From Shewanella atlantica (GTDB lineage: Bacteria > Pseudomonadota > Gammaproteobacteria > Enterobacterales > Shewanellaceae), in assembly GCF_003966265.1 (NCBI RefSeq), contig NZ_RXNV01000002.1:641396-705395 (forward strand): a DNA stretch of 64,000 nt, given 5' to 3'. This document shows positions 9,191 through 18,483 of the stretch, in pieces; positions within the stretch are counted from its first letter, which is position 1, and each line of letters begins with the position of its first letter. The notes below the pieces were generated by a model, which worked only from the letters and a program-made list of their open reading frames with translations, did not search any database and had not been told where the DNA came from. Both the position numbers and the translations under genes were made by a program.

Positions 9191-9798
9191 GCTTCACCGC
9201 CAAAGGGATGTTGTTATTATTTTAACGCTATGATAAATATACAATTTAAACTTACACCCAAAATATAGAGCTACACAATCATCATTGTTTCAATTTACCC
9301 TTCGTACAAAAATAAATCGTCCTTGTAATCTTCTCTTATAATATTCAGTTACAAAAGAGTTCACCAATTCGTAACAATATAGCACATTCTTTTGTATATC
9401 TCTGATAGTAAAGTGGTTAAAAGAGGAAAAAGTTTTTTCTTTAGCAAGAATAACGACCTATACGCAGCATGATATGCATCTGCCGGGTGTTACTAGAACT
9501 TTGCTGTATCTTTTTTGCTAATGGTGCTTCGAACTCCCCATAGGGCTAACAAATATAGCCTATCGCACTAGCAATAAAATCTGCTCTCATTCAGGTGATT
9601 TCGAAAACGGCAGGATAAATGAATCAGGGATAGGGATTAGTCACGCTTCAGTATCTGTATTGGTCTGGAATTAGTGAAGTATTGTTGCAGATGATCACGA
9701 TGTTGTAAGTATGCCAAGCCTCTCGATTATTGATTCCCCAACTCACTGACAGAAATACAGGCTTTAGCCATAATGGGAAAAGCCCGCGAGTGAGAAAA
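9191..9798. other. Intergenic region upstream of the diguanylate cyclase
   Basis: About 600 AT-rich bases between the 3' end of the MarR gene and the start of the diguanylate cyclase gene, both on the minus strand. I see no ORF with a ribosome-binding site, no RNA gene and no strong repeat. The near part should hold the cyclase promoter. Confidence 0.4.
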
Positions 9799-10221
9799 TT
9801 AAAACTCAGCGTTAACCCGCTGTAAAAAATTTAAAAACTGGGCACGCTCCTCATCGGAAAACTTAGCCGTCAATTCGCCGGTGAGTTGAAGGTGAAGCGC
9901 ATCATGCTCCTCATACAACTCATGGCCTTGACTCGTGAGTTCAACGAGAATTGAGCGCCTGTCTGACTCGTGAGGTTTTCGGGTAACCAGTTCCAAATTA
10001 ACCATCTTGTCTATCTGCACGGTTAAGGTACCGGTTGTCACACCGATCTTCTCTGCCAACTCCTTCATTCTCATCGGGCCGTGACCTCCGAGAATTTCCA
10101 CAGTATGCACCAAGGGTAATGAATAGCCTTTGTCCTTAACTACCGCCTGTTCCCAAGAAGATAGTTTTTCATAAAACTCAACCATCACATGGTTCAGCTT
10201 ATCTTCTGTAGACTTCATCAC
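9799..10221 (-). CDS. MarR-family transcriptional regulator
   Basis: 140-residue winged-helix regulator. The region 50-110 has MRMKELAEKIGVTTGTLTVQ (recognition helix) and KPHESDRRSILVELTSQG, the D-R-R wing of MarR proteins. It follows dmeF with a 27-base gap on the same strand, so it is probably cotranscribed. A palindrome in the dmeF leader (11454-11472) is a plausible operator. Metal-dependent control of dmeF is inference; no classic metal-binding cluster is obvious in the protein. Confidence 0.88.
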   Translation of the reverse strand: MMKSTEDKLNHVMVEFYEKLSSWEQAVVKDKGYSLPLVHTVEILGGHGPMRMKELAEKIGVTTGTLTVQIDKMVNLELVTRKPHESDRRSILVELTSQGHELYEEHDALHLQLTGELTAKFSDEERAQFLNFLQRVNAEF

Positions 10222-10248
10222 ACTCTCTTATTTCTAATGACATACTCG

Positions 10249-11289
10249 TTAAGTGCATTCTGCCTGACGACAGGTATTGAGTTCAATGGTCAAATGGCTC
10301 AAGCGATCAAATTTCTTAAGTTTTGACTTAAAATAATCGGCGTCTTTAGGCTTATGAGACACTATAGATAATGCAACAGCATAGTGATCTGCACTGACTC
10401 GCCAGATATGCAGATCGGCAATCTGGTGATCCTCTTCAGATTCTATCTCTGCCACGATCTTATTTTTATACTGATCTTCGATGCTGGTATCTAACAAGAT
10501 AGGTGCAGTCTGCCTTAGCAGATTCCATGCCCAGCGACTGATAATCACCGAACCTACTATGCCCATCACAGGATCCAGCCAATTCAGACCATATAACTTA
10601 CCCAGCAATAGAGCGCAGATCGCTAATATCGAGGTCAAAGCATCGGCGAGTACATGAAAGTAAGCTGCACGCAGATTATGATCATGGTGCCCTTCTTTGG
10701 TTGAATCTGATTCATTATGAGAATGGTCATGATGAGAATGGTCATGATGAGAATGTTCGTGATGACTGTGAACATCTTCATGAGAATGACCATGTGAATG
10801 ACCGTGGCTGTGTCCATGGTCATGACTATGGTGATCTTTTAATAAAAACACACTGATCACATTAACGGTCAAGCCTATCAGGGCAACCATTATCGCTTCA
10901 TTAAAGTGGATCTGCTGGGGATTAAATATTCGCATAGCAGATTCTGCCAGCATGATTAACGCCACGAGTCCTAATGCGATAGCGCTGGTAAAGCCCCCCA
11001 AGACGCTGACCTTACCGGTACCGAAAGTAAAATTTGGGTTATTGGCGTGCTTTTTAGCATAACGATACGCAAATAGCGTGATCATAAATGCCGCCGCATG
11101 TGTCCCCATATGCCAGCCATCGGCCAGTAGAGCCATAGAACCGTAAATGGTACCAGCCGCGATCTCCGCAATCATAGTGATCAAGGTGAGATACAGGACA
11201 TAACGGGTATTACGTTCACCATCATTGTTGATATTGGCAAATTGATGCTTGTGTTTCCAGGCCTGAATGGAGTGAGACTTACTGTTCAT
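10249..11289 (-). CDS. dmeF: Cation diffusion facilitator, DmeF-type Co2+/Ni2+ exporter
   Basis: Inner-membrane metal/proton antiporter exporting cobalt and nickel by family precedent. The 346 residues have six predicted membrane helices. MALLADGWHMGTHAAAF around 50-66 carries the H-x3-D-like metal site of DmeF (LADGWHMGTH) and a second site lies in HVLADALTS. A long histidine-rich loop (HDHGHSHGHSHGHSHED... about 150-200) lies between helices 4 and 5. The 3' neighbour is a MarR regulator in the same unit. Zinc as substrate cannot be excluded from sequence alone. Confidence 0.87.
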   Translation of the reverse strand: MNSKSHSIQAWKHKHQFANINNDGERNTRYVLYLTLITMIAEIAAGTIYGSMALLADGWHMGTHAAAFMITLFAYRYAKKHANNPNFTFGTGKVSVLGGFTSAIALGLVALIMLAESAMRIFNPQQIHFNEAIMVALIGLTVNVISVFLLKDHHSHDHGHSHGHSHGHSHEDVHSHHEHSHHDHSHHDHSHNESDSTKEGHHDHNLRAAYFHVLADALTSILAICALLLGKLYGLNWLDPVMGIVGSVIISRWAWNLLRQTAPILLDTSIEDQYKNKIVAEIESEEDHQIADLHIWRVSADHYAVALSIVSHKPKDADYFKSKLKKFDRLSHLTIELNTCRQAECT

Positions 11290-11772
11290 ATCATCCCTAT
11301 CGATCTTTTAGTTAATTAGTCATTGGTCGCCAAGCCTGAAGCTGAGCTTTTACTTGAGCTTGAACTGGCACGTAAAGCTTCGAAGTCCAAATAGTCTCAA
11401 ACATATAGCTTGATCGCCAAATAGTTTGAAACCCAAACTTAACTAATCATAAGTACTTTGATGTTCAAAGTATATTGCTAAATAGAAATAATCATCATTA
11501 CGTGTCTGACTTCGCAAAAACAGTTAAATAGCTTTCAAGCCGAAATGAGCACTATTGAACCTTGAGGCCTGATTACATTCTCAAAAAGACGCCAATTAGA
11601 AAATTTCACTCGATTCATACTCTATAAAAGTCTGTCTGTGATAAAAATTTTCAAAACATAACCCTTTTTTGAATCTGCGTCGTTTATAGGGTTAAATCAT
11701 TTAATTTAAGCTTAAGACCCTGCTCTTAAAATCGTGTGTCTAAGCCATCTGTTTAACTCTTTCGGAGAATTT
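11290..11772. other. Divergent promoter region between dmeF and ecotin
   Basis: About 480 bases. The part next to dmeF holds two copies of CCAAATAGT (11387 and 11418) and the palindrome listed separately. The ecotin side is AT-rich with no recognisable element apart from the ribosome-binding site. Confidence 0.4.
11454..11472. promoter_or_regulatory. Candidate MarR-type operator in front of dmeF
   Basis: TACTTTGA-TGT-TCAAAGTA is a perfect 8-bp inverted repeat with a 3-base centre, the size of a MarR-dimer site. It lies 165 bases upstream of the dmeF start, in an operon that also codes for a MarR protein. Nearby AAATAGTTTGAAAC and AAATAGTCTCAAAC share the TTGAAA/TCAAA core. Autoregulation is inference. 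Confidence 0.5.
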
Positions 11773-12351
11773 ATGAAAATAGCAATAATTGAGCAAACAA
11801 AGAAATATTCAATCGCCGTGTCAGCTCTGGCTGTGTCACTCTTCTCATTCAGTGTATTAGCGACAAGTCCGGTACACCCTGATGGCCTTAATCAAAACAT
11901 GATCACCTCACAAACCTATAGTACTGCCAATTATCAGGCCCATGAAGAATCTAAGATGTATCCCGCTCCCGCTGAAGGAATGGAGCAACATATTCTCACA
12001 CTGCCATCACTCGATGATGAACAGAATTATATGGTAGAGATACAGATAGGCCAGACCAAAATGGTTGACTGTAATAAGCATGGATTGTCTGGAGAACTGA
12101 CACAGGATTCAGTGAAAGGTTGGGGTTATCAATTCTATAAGGTCAATCAAATTACCGATGGACCCAGTACCATGATGGCATGTTTAGAACTCGCTAAAAA
12201 AGAGGCTTTCTTACAGATCCCCGGAGACCTGAAAATAAACTATGATAGTCGTTTACCAAAGGTTTTTTATCTGCCGAAGGGAAGTGAAATCAGATATCGA
12301 GTATGGCGTGTTGAGTCTGGTTTCAACACCTCTAAGCTAAACGCTCAATAA
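11773..12351 (+). CDS. eco: Ecotin, periplasmic serine protease inhibitor
   Basis: Secreted inhibitor of chymotrypsin-fold serine proteases, acting as a dimer in the periplasm. The preferred start is the ATG at 11773 with GGAG 5 bases upstream, which leaves a normal signal peptide ending VLA; a longer reading from 11734 adds 13 residues with no good ribosome site. The mature part has YPAPAEGMEQHILTLP, GQTKMVDCNKHGLSG, KGWGYQFYKV and the reactive loop STMMAC. The P1 residue would be Met134, matching Met84 of the mature E. coli protein, and RYRVWR near the end is also conserved. A terminator follows. Confidence 0.92.
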   Translation: MKIAIIEQTKKYSIAVSALAVSLFSFSVLATSPVHPDGLNQNMITSQTYSTANYQAHEESKMYPAPAEGMEQHILTLPSLDDEQNYMVEIQIGQTKMVDCNKHGLSGELTQDSVKGWGYQFYKVNQITDGPSTMMACLELAKKEAFLQIPGDLKINYDSRLPKVFYLPKGSEIRYRVWRVESGFNTSKLNAQ

Positions 12352-12374
12352 TTAGCTAAAATGAATAAACAATA

Positions 12375-12408
12375 AAAAGGCTATCCAATTGGATAGCCTT
12401 TTCTTTTT
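12375..12408. terminator. Bidirectional terminator between ecotin and eda
   Basis: AAAAGGCTATCC-AATT-GGATAGCCTTTT followed by CTTTTT; a 12-bp perfect stem with T-tracts in both directions, placed between converging genes. Confidence 0.9.
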
Positions 12409-12457
12409 GTACTGCACGGAAACGGAATAATTAATCCGGTGACCGATTGTACACCAG

Positions 12458-13099
12458 TTAAATACCGCTGATCGCTTCTTTACAAAGCTGCGTAATACGG
12501 TCCCAATCACCCTGCTCCATCGCATCCGATGGGGCTATCCAGCTACCACCGATACAATCGACATTTTTAAGTGCCAGATAATCTTTGTAACTGCTAGGGG
12601 TAATGCCCCCCGTTGGACAGAAACGAATATCAGCAAGCGGACCGGAGAATGCTTTAAGTGCATTTACACCACCCGATGCTTCGGCCGGGAAAAATTTAAA
12701 GTTGGTATAACCCAAAGACATACCTGTCATCACCTCTGAGATACTGGCAACACCTGGAATCAAAGGGATTTTGCCTGCCATCGCTGCTTTTAACAGACTC
12801 GGTGTAGCACCTGGAGTGATAACAAATTGAGCGCCGGCTTCTTCCGCCTGCTTCAACTGAGTTTCATTCAGGATAGTACCTGCACCGACTAAGGCATCGG
12901 GCACCTCTTTGGCGATCTTGGTTATCGCTTCCAAAGCGCAAGGTGTTCGCAGTGTCACCTCGAGTACGCTAATTCCACCTGCAACGAGTGCATTGGCTAA
13001 TGGAACGGCATCTTCAATCTTATTGATAACCATAACAGGAACAATAGGGCTTCGATTAAAAATATCTTGTGGTTGTAACGACCAGTTATTCTCAAGCAT
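12458..13099 (-). CDS. eda: KDPG/KHG aldolase
   Basis: Splits 2-keto-3-deoxy-6-phosphogluconate into pyruvate and glyceraldehyde 3-phosphate, the last step of the Entner-Doudoroff pathway. The 213-residue TIM-barrel protein has EVTLRT (active-site Glu), [15 protein letters not shown] and the Schiff-base lysine in [12 protein letters not shown]. It lies 17 bases behind edd, as the last gene of zwf-pgl-edd-eda, which is probably HexR-controlled from the zwf promoter. Confidence 0.96.
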   Translation of the reverse strand: MLENNWSLQPQDIFNRSPIVPVMVINKIEDAVPLANALVAGGISVLEVTLRTPCALEAITKIAKEVPDALVGAGTILNETQLKQAEEAGAQFVITPGATPSLLKAAMAGKIPLIPGVASISEVMTGMSLGYTNFKFFPAEASGGVNALKAFSGPLADIRFCPTGGITPSSYKDYLALKNVDCIGGSWIAPSDAMEQGDWDRITQLCKEAISGI

Positions 13100-13116
13100 T
13101 GCGTAATTCTTCCTTA

Positions 13117-14943
13117 TTAATAGTTTTCATCGATAGCGCTGGTGCAGCGAGCACCAGTTTCGGGACTACTTAAGTTTGATCTTAATGCGCCAAACAACTC
13201 TCGACCCATTCCATAACTCGTGCTTCTGAGATCTACTTTCTCAGCCTCACGTGCAGCAATTTCTTCGTCGGCAACTAACAGCGTCAATTCACCGGTTAAA
13301 GCATCGACTCTGATTAAATCACCATTTTGAACCTTAGCAATTAACCCGCCGTCAAGAGCTTCCGGGGTCAAGTGAATAGCCGCAGGAACTTTACCCGATG
13401 CGCCTGACATGCGTCCGTCGGTCAATAGTGCGACCTTGAAACCCCGGTCTTGTAATGTGCCTAAGATAGGAGTCAACTTATGAAGCTCTGGCATACCAAT
13501 GGCTTTAGGACCTTGCCCCTTGACCACAACCACACAGTCTTTTTCTAAATCGCCTGCTTGGAAGATAGCCTCTAGCTTATTTTGATCATCAATAACAACC
13601 GCCGGAGCTTCGACAAAACGATGAGACTCTTGGACAGCAGACACTTTAATCACTGCACGGCCTAAGTTACCTTTAAGTAGCTTAAGCCCACCGTTCGCCT
13701 GGAATGGAGTCTCAGCTTTAGTTAACACCTCAGTGTCCAGACTTTCGCCCTGACCGTCGACCCATTTGATCTCACCATCAATTAATCTTGGCTCTTGGGT
13801 ATAACGTCTCAGTCCGTAGCCCGCGACAGTGTTGACATCTTCGTGTAGCAGGCCAGCATCAAGCAGTTCTTTAACCAAAAATGCCATCCCGCCTGCGGCG
13901 TGGAAATGGTTTATATCGGCATGACCATTAGGGTAAACACGAGCCAGTAATGGCACGGCATCTGACAACTCTGAGAAATCGTCCCAATTTACAATCACGC
14001 CTGCAGCGCGAGCTGCAGCGACGATATGCATAGTGAGATTTGTAGAGCCACCCGTCGCAAGCAATGCCACGATACCGTTTACAATCGACTTTTCGTTAAC
14101 CACTTCACCAATAGGCGTGTATTGCGTACCCATCTCAGTTAGACGACAAACTTGTTTGGCGGCAGTTTTATTGAGCACTTCTCTCAGTGGATCATCCGGA
14201 TTAACAAAAGATGAACCAGGGAGTTGCAGTCCCATCACTTCAAGCATTAACTGATTACTGTTGGCCGTGCCATAGAAAGTACACGTTCCGGCGCTATGAT
14301 AAGACTGAGATTCTGCTTCAAGAAGAGCTGCGCGGTCGATCTTACCCTGCGCAAATTGCTGTCTAATCCTGGCCTTTTCCTTATTCGGGATCCCGGATTT
14401 CATCGGGCCCGCAGGAACAAATAGCATCGGCAGATGACCAAAACTTAAGGCACCAATCAAGAGCCCCGGAACGATCTTGTCACAGATCCCAAGTAACAAG
14501 GCACCATCAAACATGTTGTGCGATAAGCCCACCGCTGTGGACATGGCGATAACTTCACGACTTAACAGACTGAGTTCCATGCCCGGCTGACCTTGTGTCA
14601 CACCATCACACATGGCAGGAACGCCACCGGCTACTTGTGCAACACTGCCCACTTCGGCACAGGCTTGCTTAAGTAGTGCCGGATACGCTTCATAGGGTTG
14701 ATGGGCCGACAGCATGTCATTGAACGCCGTCACGATACCTATATTGGCTTTAGTCAGTGCCTTGATCGACTGTTTATCATCGGGTTGGCAGGCTGCGAAA
14801 CCATGGGCCAGGTTTCCGCAACTCAGTGAACTACGATGTACACCATTAAGCTTAGCCTCATCGAGTGCTGCCAGGTATTTAGCCCGAGTTTCTTTACTGC
14901 GAGCGATAATTCTGTCGGTTACAGATTGTACTACTGCGTGCAT
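13117..14943 (-). CDS. edd: 6-phosphogluconate dehydratase
   Basis: Dehydrates 6-phosphogluconate to KDPG using a [4Fe-4S] cluster. At 608 residues it is standard for Edd of the IlvD/Edd family. Family blocks visible: [30 protein letters not shown], the cysteine in [13 protein letters not shown] and the C-terminal [19 protein letters not shown]. It lies 9 bases behind pgl and 17 before eda. The ATG has GGAG just upstream. Confidence 0.97.
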   Translation of the reverse strand: MHAVVQSVTDRIIARSKETRAKYLAALDEAKLNGVHRSSLSCGNLAHGFAACQPDDKQSIKALTKANIGIVTAFNDMLSAHQPYEAYPALLKQACAEVGSVAQVAGGVPAMCDGVTQGQPGMELSLLSREVIAMSTAVGLSHNMFDGALLLGICDKIVPGLLIGALSFGHLPMLFVPAGPMKSGIPNKEKARIRQQFAQGKIDRAALLEAESQSYHSAGTCTFYGTANSNQLMLEVMGLQLPGSSFVNPDDPLREVLNKTAAKQVCRLTEMGTQYTPIGEVVNEKSIVNGIVALLATGGSTNLTMHIVAAARAAGVIVNWDDFSELSDAVPLLARVYPNGHADINHFHAAGGMAFLVKELLDAGLLHEDVNTVAGYGLRRYTQEPRLIDGEIKWVDGQGESLDTEVLTKAETPFQANGGLKLLKGNLGRAVIKVSAVQESHRFVEAPAVVIDDQNKLEAIFQAGDLEKDCVVVVKGQGPKAIGMPELHKLTPILGTLQDRGFKVALLTDGRMSGASGKVPAAIHLTPEALDGGLIAKVQNGDLIRVDALTGELTLLVADEEIAAREAEKVDLRSTSYGMGRELFGALRSNLSSPETGARCTSAIDENY

Positions 14944-14952
14944 AATATCTCC

Positions 14953-15657
14953 TTAAGCGCTCCAGTAAACGTCGATCGGTGTCTTGTGCTGAGCTAAGAC
15001 GGCTCTGATCGGCATGCTGTTAGCATCTTCATTTTCAAGCGCTTGACGGTAAACAGAGAGTTTCTGCTCACCCACAATGTGTAAATAAATTTGGCGACTG
15101 GCTAATATCGCAGTTTTCGATAACGACAGTCGAGGGTTTGGAGCACTGACAGGATTGACCGCCACACACACATCTTGCGTATTTAAGGCTGTATCTATCT
15201 CTTCAGAACAAGGGAACCATGAACATGTGTGCCCGTCGTTGCCCATACCAAGAACCACAACGTCGAATGGACGAGGGAAATGGGCCAACTGTTCACTGGC
15301 CATCAGGCATCCCTCTTCCGGAGAGGAAAACATATTTTTTAAGCCACGAAACTTGGCGTTGGAAGCTCTGTTTTGTAACAGGTGCTCCCTGACTAATTTT
15401 TCATTTGAAGCATCTGAGTCATTATCAACCCAACGCTCATCGGCAAGGGTAATAAAGACTTCGGACCAATCGATGCTTTTCTTACTTAGTAACTGAAACA
15501 GCTTAACCGGTGTCGAACCGCCGGAGACAATCAGACTCGCCTTGCCGCGGGCATCGACGCCTTCCTGTAGTTGCTTAGCGATTCGCTCTGCAAGCTGAGC
15601 TTCCAGTGAAGATTTATCATCAAAAGATTTGAACACACTTTCTTTAATCATAGTCAT
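14953..15657 (-). CDS. pgl: 6-phosphogluconolactonase (DevB type)
   Basis: Hydrolyses 6-phosphogluconolactone to 6-phosphogluconate. The 234 residues show the family motifs LIVSGGSTPVKLFQLL, WSEVFITLADERWV, VLGMGNDGHTCSWFP and NPRLSLSKTAIL. It is encoded 6 bases behind zwf, so the two first steps are cotranscribed. Two close in-frame ATG codons (residues 1 and 3) could both start it. Confidence 0.95.
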   Translation of the reverse strand: MTMIKESVFKSFDDKSSLEAQLAERIAKQLQEGVDARGKASLIVSGGSTPVKLFQLLSKKSIDWSEVFITLADERWVDNDSDASNEKLVREHLLQNRASNAKFRGLKNMFSSPEEGCLMASEQLAHFPRPFDVVVLGMGNDGHTCSWFPCSEEIDTALNTQDVCVAVNPVSAPNPRLSLSKTAILASRQIYLHIVGEQKLSVYRQALENEDANSMPIRAVLAQHKTPIDVYWSA

Positions 15658-15663
15658 GTTCCT

Positions 15664-17136
15664 CTACTCGTCCCACGAACGGCCATCTTTGGCTATCAAG
15701 GCAACTGATGCAACAGGCCCCCAACTTCCGGCAGGATAAGACTTTGGCTTCTCGTTACTGTCTTCCCAAGCTTCAATAATACCGTCAACCCAGCTCCATG
15801 AATGTTCAACTTCATCACGACGAACAAACAGGGCTTGATTTCCTAACATGGCTTCGAGTAACAGACGCTCATAGGCATCGGCAATACGTTCGTTCTTGAA
15901 GGTATCTGAGAAACTTAAATCGAGTTTAGTTGTTTGCAGACGTTGCTTCTGCTCCAGACCCGGCACCTTGTTCATCATCTGAATTTCAACACCTTCATGT
16001 GGCTGAAGACGAATGGTGAGTTTATTTGGTGGCAAGTTGCGATAGTTAGAACGGTAAAGGTTATGAGGTGGGTTTTTGAAGTAAACCACAATCTCAGAAC
16101 TCTTGGTCGGCATGCGTTTACCACTTCGAAGGTAAAAAGGAACACCGGACCAACGCCAGTTGTCAATGTCTACACGCAAGGCGACAAATGTTTCCGCATT
16201 GGATTGGGTATTAGCCCCCTCTTCTTCAAGGTAACCAGGAACCGGAGAACCCTGTAGGAAACCTGAAGAGTACTGACCTCTAACGGTATTTTCGTAAATA
16301 TTATCTGAATTGATTGGACGAAGTGATTTAAGCACTTTCACTTTCTCGTCACGAATACTGTCCGCATCCAGATTAACCGGAGGATCCATTGCGACCAAAG
16401 TTAACACTTGTAGAAGATGGTTTTGGATCATGTCACGCATTTGACCGGCTTTATCGAAGTAGCCCCAACGGCCCTCGATACCCACTTCTTCGGCCACAGT
16501 GATCTGCACATGGTCGATAGTACGATTATCCCACTTGGAAGCAAACAGTGAATTGGCAAAACGAAGGGCGATAAGGTTCTGTACGGTCTCTTTACCCAGA
16601 TAATGATCGATACGGTAAACCTGACTCTCTTTATAATAGGCTGAGACTTGGTCGTTAATCACTTTAGAGGATTCGAGATCGGAGCCGATTGGCTTTTCGA
16701 GAACGACACGTGAGTCAGGATAGATAAGATTTTGTTCGTGGAGACAGCGACAAATATCACCGAAGATGGCTGGCGGAGTGGCAAAATAACTCACCATGAC
16801 GCGTTTAGAGGGCTCTAAGATGTCATGAAAAGACTTATAACCTTCAGACTCAGTAAAATTAGTACCAATATAATGACAACGTGTTAAGAATCGTTCGAGT
16901 GTCTGTTCACACAACTCCTCTTTCACAAACCCCCGCAAAGCTTTAACGACTAACTCTTGATACTCTTCTTGGGTGAATGCATCTTTTGCAACGCCGAGCA
17001 CTTTAGTCTCTTCGTTTAAAAGGCCAGCTTTGTCGAGTTGATATAATGAGGGAAGTAACTTACGGCGAGCCAAGTCCCCTTTAGTACCAAACAATACAAA
17101 ATCACAAGCTTTGGCTTCTGGTGTTGTTATGCCCAT
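15664..17136 (-). CDS. zwf: Glucose-6-phosphate 1-dehydrogenase
   Basis: Oxidises glucose 6-phosphate to the lactone with NADP+. It has 490 residues from the ATG at 17136, which has AGGAG 4 bases upstream and matches usual G6PD length; the ORF could be extended to 17229 but that would cover the promoter-side HexR box. Visible motifs: dinucleotide loop FGTKGDLARRKLLPSLY, active-site RIDHYLGKETVQN, and GYFDKAGQMRDMIQNHLLQ. It is the first gene of zwf-pgl-edd-eda and divergent from hexR. Confidence 0.96.
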   Translation of the reverse strand: MGITTPEAKACDFVLFGTKGDLARRKLLPSLYQLDKAGLLNEETKVLGVAKDAFTQEEYQELVVKALRGFVKEELCEQTLERFLTRCHYIGTNFTESEGYKSFHDILEPSKRVMVSYFATPPAIFGDICRCLHEQNLIYPDSRVVLEKPIGSDLESSKVINDQVSAYYKESQVYRIDHYLGKETVQNLIALRFANSLFASKWDNRTIDHVQITVAEEVGIEGRWGYFDKAGQMRDMIQNHLLQVLTLVAMDPPVNLDADSIRDEKVKVLKSLRPINSDNIYENTVRGQYSSGFLQGSPVPGYLEEEGANTQSNAETFVALRVDIDNWRWSGVPFYLRSGKRMPTKSSEIVVYFKNPPHNLYRSNYRNLPPNKLTIRLQPHEGVEIQMMNKVPGLEQKQRLQTTKLDLSFSDTFKNERIADAYERLLLEAMLGNQALFVRRDEVEHSWSWVDGIIEAWEDSNEKPKSYPAGSWGPVASVALIAKDGRSWDE

Positions 17137-17197
17137 AGCTCCTAAATCTCCTTTGTCACAGTGCCACATCGATTCGATGAATATTTCACATGTTTGT

Positions 17198-17212
17198 TGT
17201 AATATAACAACA
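17198..17212 (-). promoter_or_regulatory. Candidate HexR operator upstream of zwf
   Basis: TGTAATATAACAACA matches the published-type HexR consensus TGTAATWWWATTACA at 13 of 15 positions (W counted as A/T). It lies 62 bases upstream of the zwf ATG and inside a longer near-palindrome TGTTGTAATATAACAACA. The site fits HexR repression of the operon relieved by KDPG. Confidence 0.65.
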
Positions 17213-17295
17213 GAAATTGTTAATTGCATCTAAATTTTGCAAAAAAGCGGGACTTAGTGCCCTAGGCATTCACACACAAAATCTGATATGCTTTT

Positions 17296-17310
17296 CGTGA
17301 TTAAATTACT
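17296..17310 (+). promoter_or_regulatory. Candidate HexR operator, upstream copy before hexR
   Basis: CGTGATTAAATTACT agrees with TGTAATWWWATTACA at 12 of 15 positions and is 135 bases before the hexR start, in the divergent hexR-zwf region. It could serve either promoter. Confidence 0.5.
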
Positions 17311-17410
17311 ATATATAGTAGAAAGTTTTACCAGTGCCTGAATTATAATTCTCCATTAAGGTCGGGTTTCTCATTTTTAGATACTTTCTAAAATGACGGA
17401 AAAGAATAAA

Positions 17411-17425
17411 TATAATTACATTACT
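17411..17425 (+). promoter_or_regulatory. Candidate HexR operator, proximal copy before hexR
   Basis: TATAATTACATTACT agrees with the HexR consensus at 12 of 15 positions and ends 19 bases before the hexR ATG, suggesting autorepression. Both hexR-side sites are weaker than the zwf site. Confidence 0.4.
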
Positions 17426-17444
17426 TTCGAGTGGACGTACGCAT

Positions 17445-18299
17445 ATGAATACCCTTGAAAAGGTTCAAAAAAGCCTTACACATTTTAGTAAATCAGAGCG
17501 CAAAGTTGCTGAGGTTATTTTAGCCTCCCCCCAAACGGCGATCCACTCTAGTATCGCTACTCTGGCTAAGATGGCAGATGTCAGCGAACCTACGGTCAAC
17601 CGCTTCTGCCGACGGTTAGATACTAAAGGTTTTCCTGACTTTAAACTTCACCTTGCTCAAAGCTTAGCTAATGGCACGCCTTATGTCAGCCGACATGTGG
17701 AAGAAGATGACAGTCCAGATTCTTACACGACAAAAATCTTCGAATCTTCAATGGCTTCGCTCGATACGGCTCGTCAGAGCATGGATACCGCCGCGATAAA
17801 TAAAGCCGTTGATATATTGACTCAAGCTAAGAAAATCTCATTTTTCGGCCTGGGAGCCTCAGCTTCTGTAGCCCATGATGCGCAAAATAAATTTTTCCGC
17901 TTCAATGTACCCGTTATCTGCTTCGATGACGTTTTGATGCAGCGCATGAGCTGTATCAATAGTGGTGAGGGAGACGTAATTGTTCTTATCTCCCATACGG
18001 GCCGTACTAAGTCTATGATTGATATCGCCCGTCTTGCTCGTGAGAACGGCGCTGCTGTCATAGGTATCACGGCGAGACACTCACCTTTATCAAGCGAATG
18101 TACTCTGCCCGTCACCATGGAAGTGCCTGAAGATACCGACATGTACCTCCCTATGGCGTCCCGTCTGGCGCAACTAGTGGTTATCGATGTGTTGGCTACC
18201 GGATTCACCTTACGACGTGGTCCACGCTTTAGAGAGAGCCTGAAGCGCGTTAAAGAGGTATTAAAAGAATCAAGGATTGATAAAGATCCCATACTGTAA
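17445..18299 (+). CDS. hexR: HexR transcriptional regulator (RpiR family)
   Basis: Regulator of central carbohydrate metabolism that senses KDPG. The 284 residues have an N-terminal RpiR helix-turn-helix (about 1-77, IATLAKMADVSEPTVNRFCRRL) and a sugar-isomerase (SIS) domain (about 120-250, ISFFGLGASASVAHDAQNKFFR and VIVLISHTGRTKSMI). It is divergent from zwf and followed by pykA, the usual Shewanella order. Regulon members in this window would be zwf-pgl-edd-eda, hexR and pykA. Confidence 0.95.
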   Translation: MNTLEKVQKSLTHFSKSERKVAEVILASPQTAIHSSIATLAKMADVSEPTVNRFCRRLDTKGFPDFKLHLAQSLANGTPYVSRHVEEDDSPDSYTTKIFESSMASLDTARQSMDTAAINKAVDILTQAKKISFFGLGASASVAHDAQNKFFRFNVPVICFDDVLMQRMSCINSGEGDVIVLISHTGRTKSMIDIARLARENGAAVIGITARHSPLSSECTLPVTMEVPEDTDMYLPMASRLAQLVVIDVLATGFTLRRGPRFRESLKRVKEVLKESRIDKDPIL

Positions 18300-18319
18300 C
18301 TGACTTTCTGCTCCATTCT

Positions 18320-18345
18320 GGCAGTACAACATTCACCGTACTGCC
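18320..18345 (+). terminator. Hairpin downstream of hexR
   Basis: GGCAGTAC, a 10-base loop, then GTACTGCC (perfect 8-bp stem), starting 21 bases behind the hexR stop. Only AAATTTA follows, so termination strength is uncertain. Confidence 0.5.
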
Positions 18346-18408
18346 AAATTTAGACTAATATTTAGTGGCACTTCACAAAAATTATAACTTGCGCTAGATC
18401 ATTTTGTT

Positions 18409-18423
18409 TGTAATTTTCCTACA
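18409..18423 (+). promoter_or_regulatory. Candidate HexR operator upstream of pykA
   Basis: TGTAATTTTCCTACA fits the ends of TGTAATWWWATTACA (12 of 15 with W positions) and lies 60 bases before the pykA ATG. It suggests that pykA belongs to the HexR regulon as in other Shewanella. Confidence 0.5.
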
Positions 18424-18483
18424 AAAGTAGGTATTGTCTGTTAATATAGTGTCAGAATTTTTTTAAACTTAACGGAGTATCTC

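Noticed and set aside
9351..9396. Inverted repeat ACAAAAGA/TCTTTTGT upstream of the diguanylate cyclase
   Set aside because: Only 8 AT-rich bases with a loop of about 30; expected by chance in such DNA.
17137..17229. Longer N-terminus of zwf
   Set aside because: The extra 31 residues lie over the HexR box and the ribosome-binding site of the ATG at 17136, and would exceed normal enzyme length.
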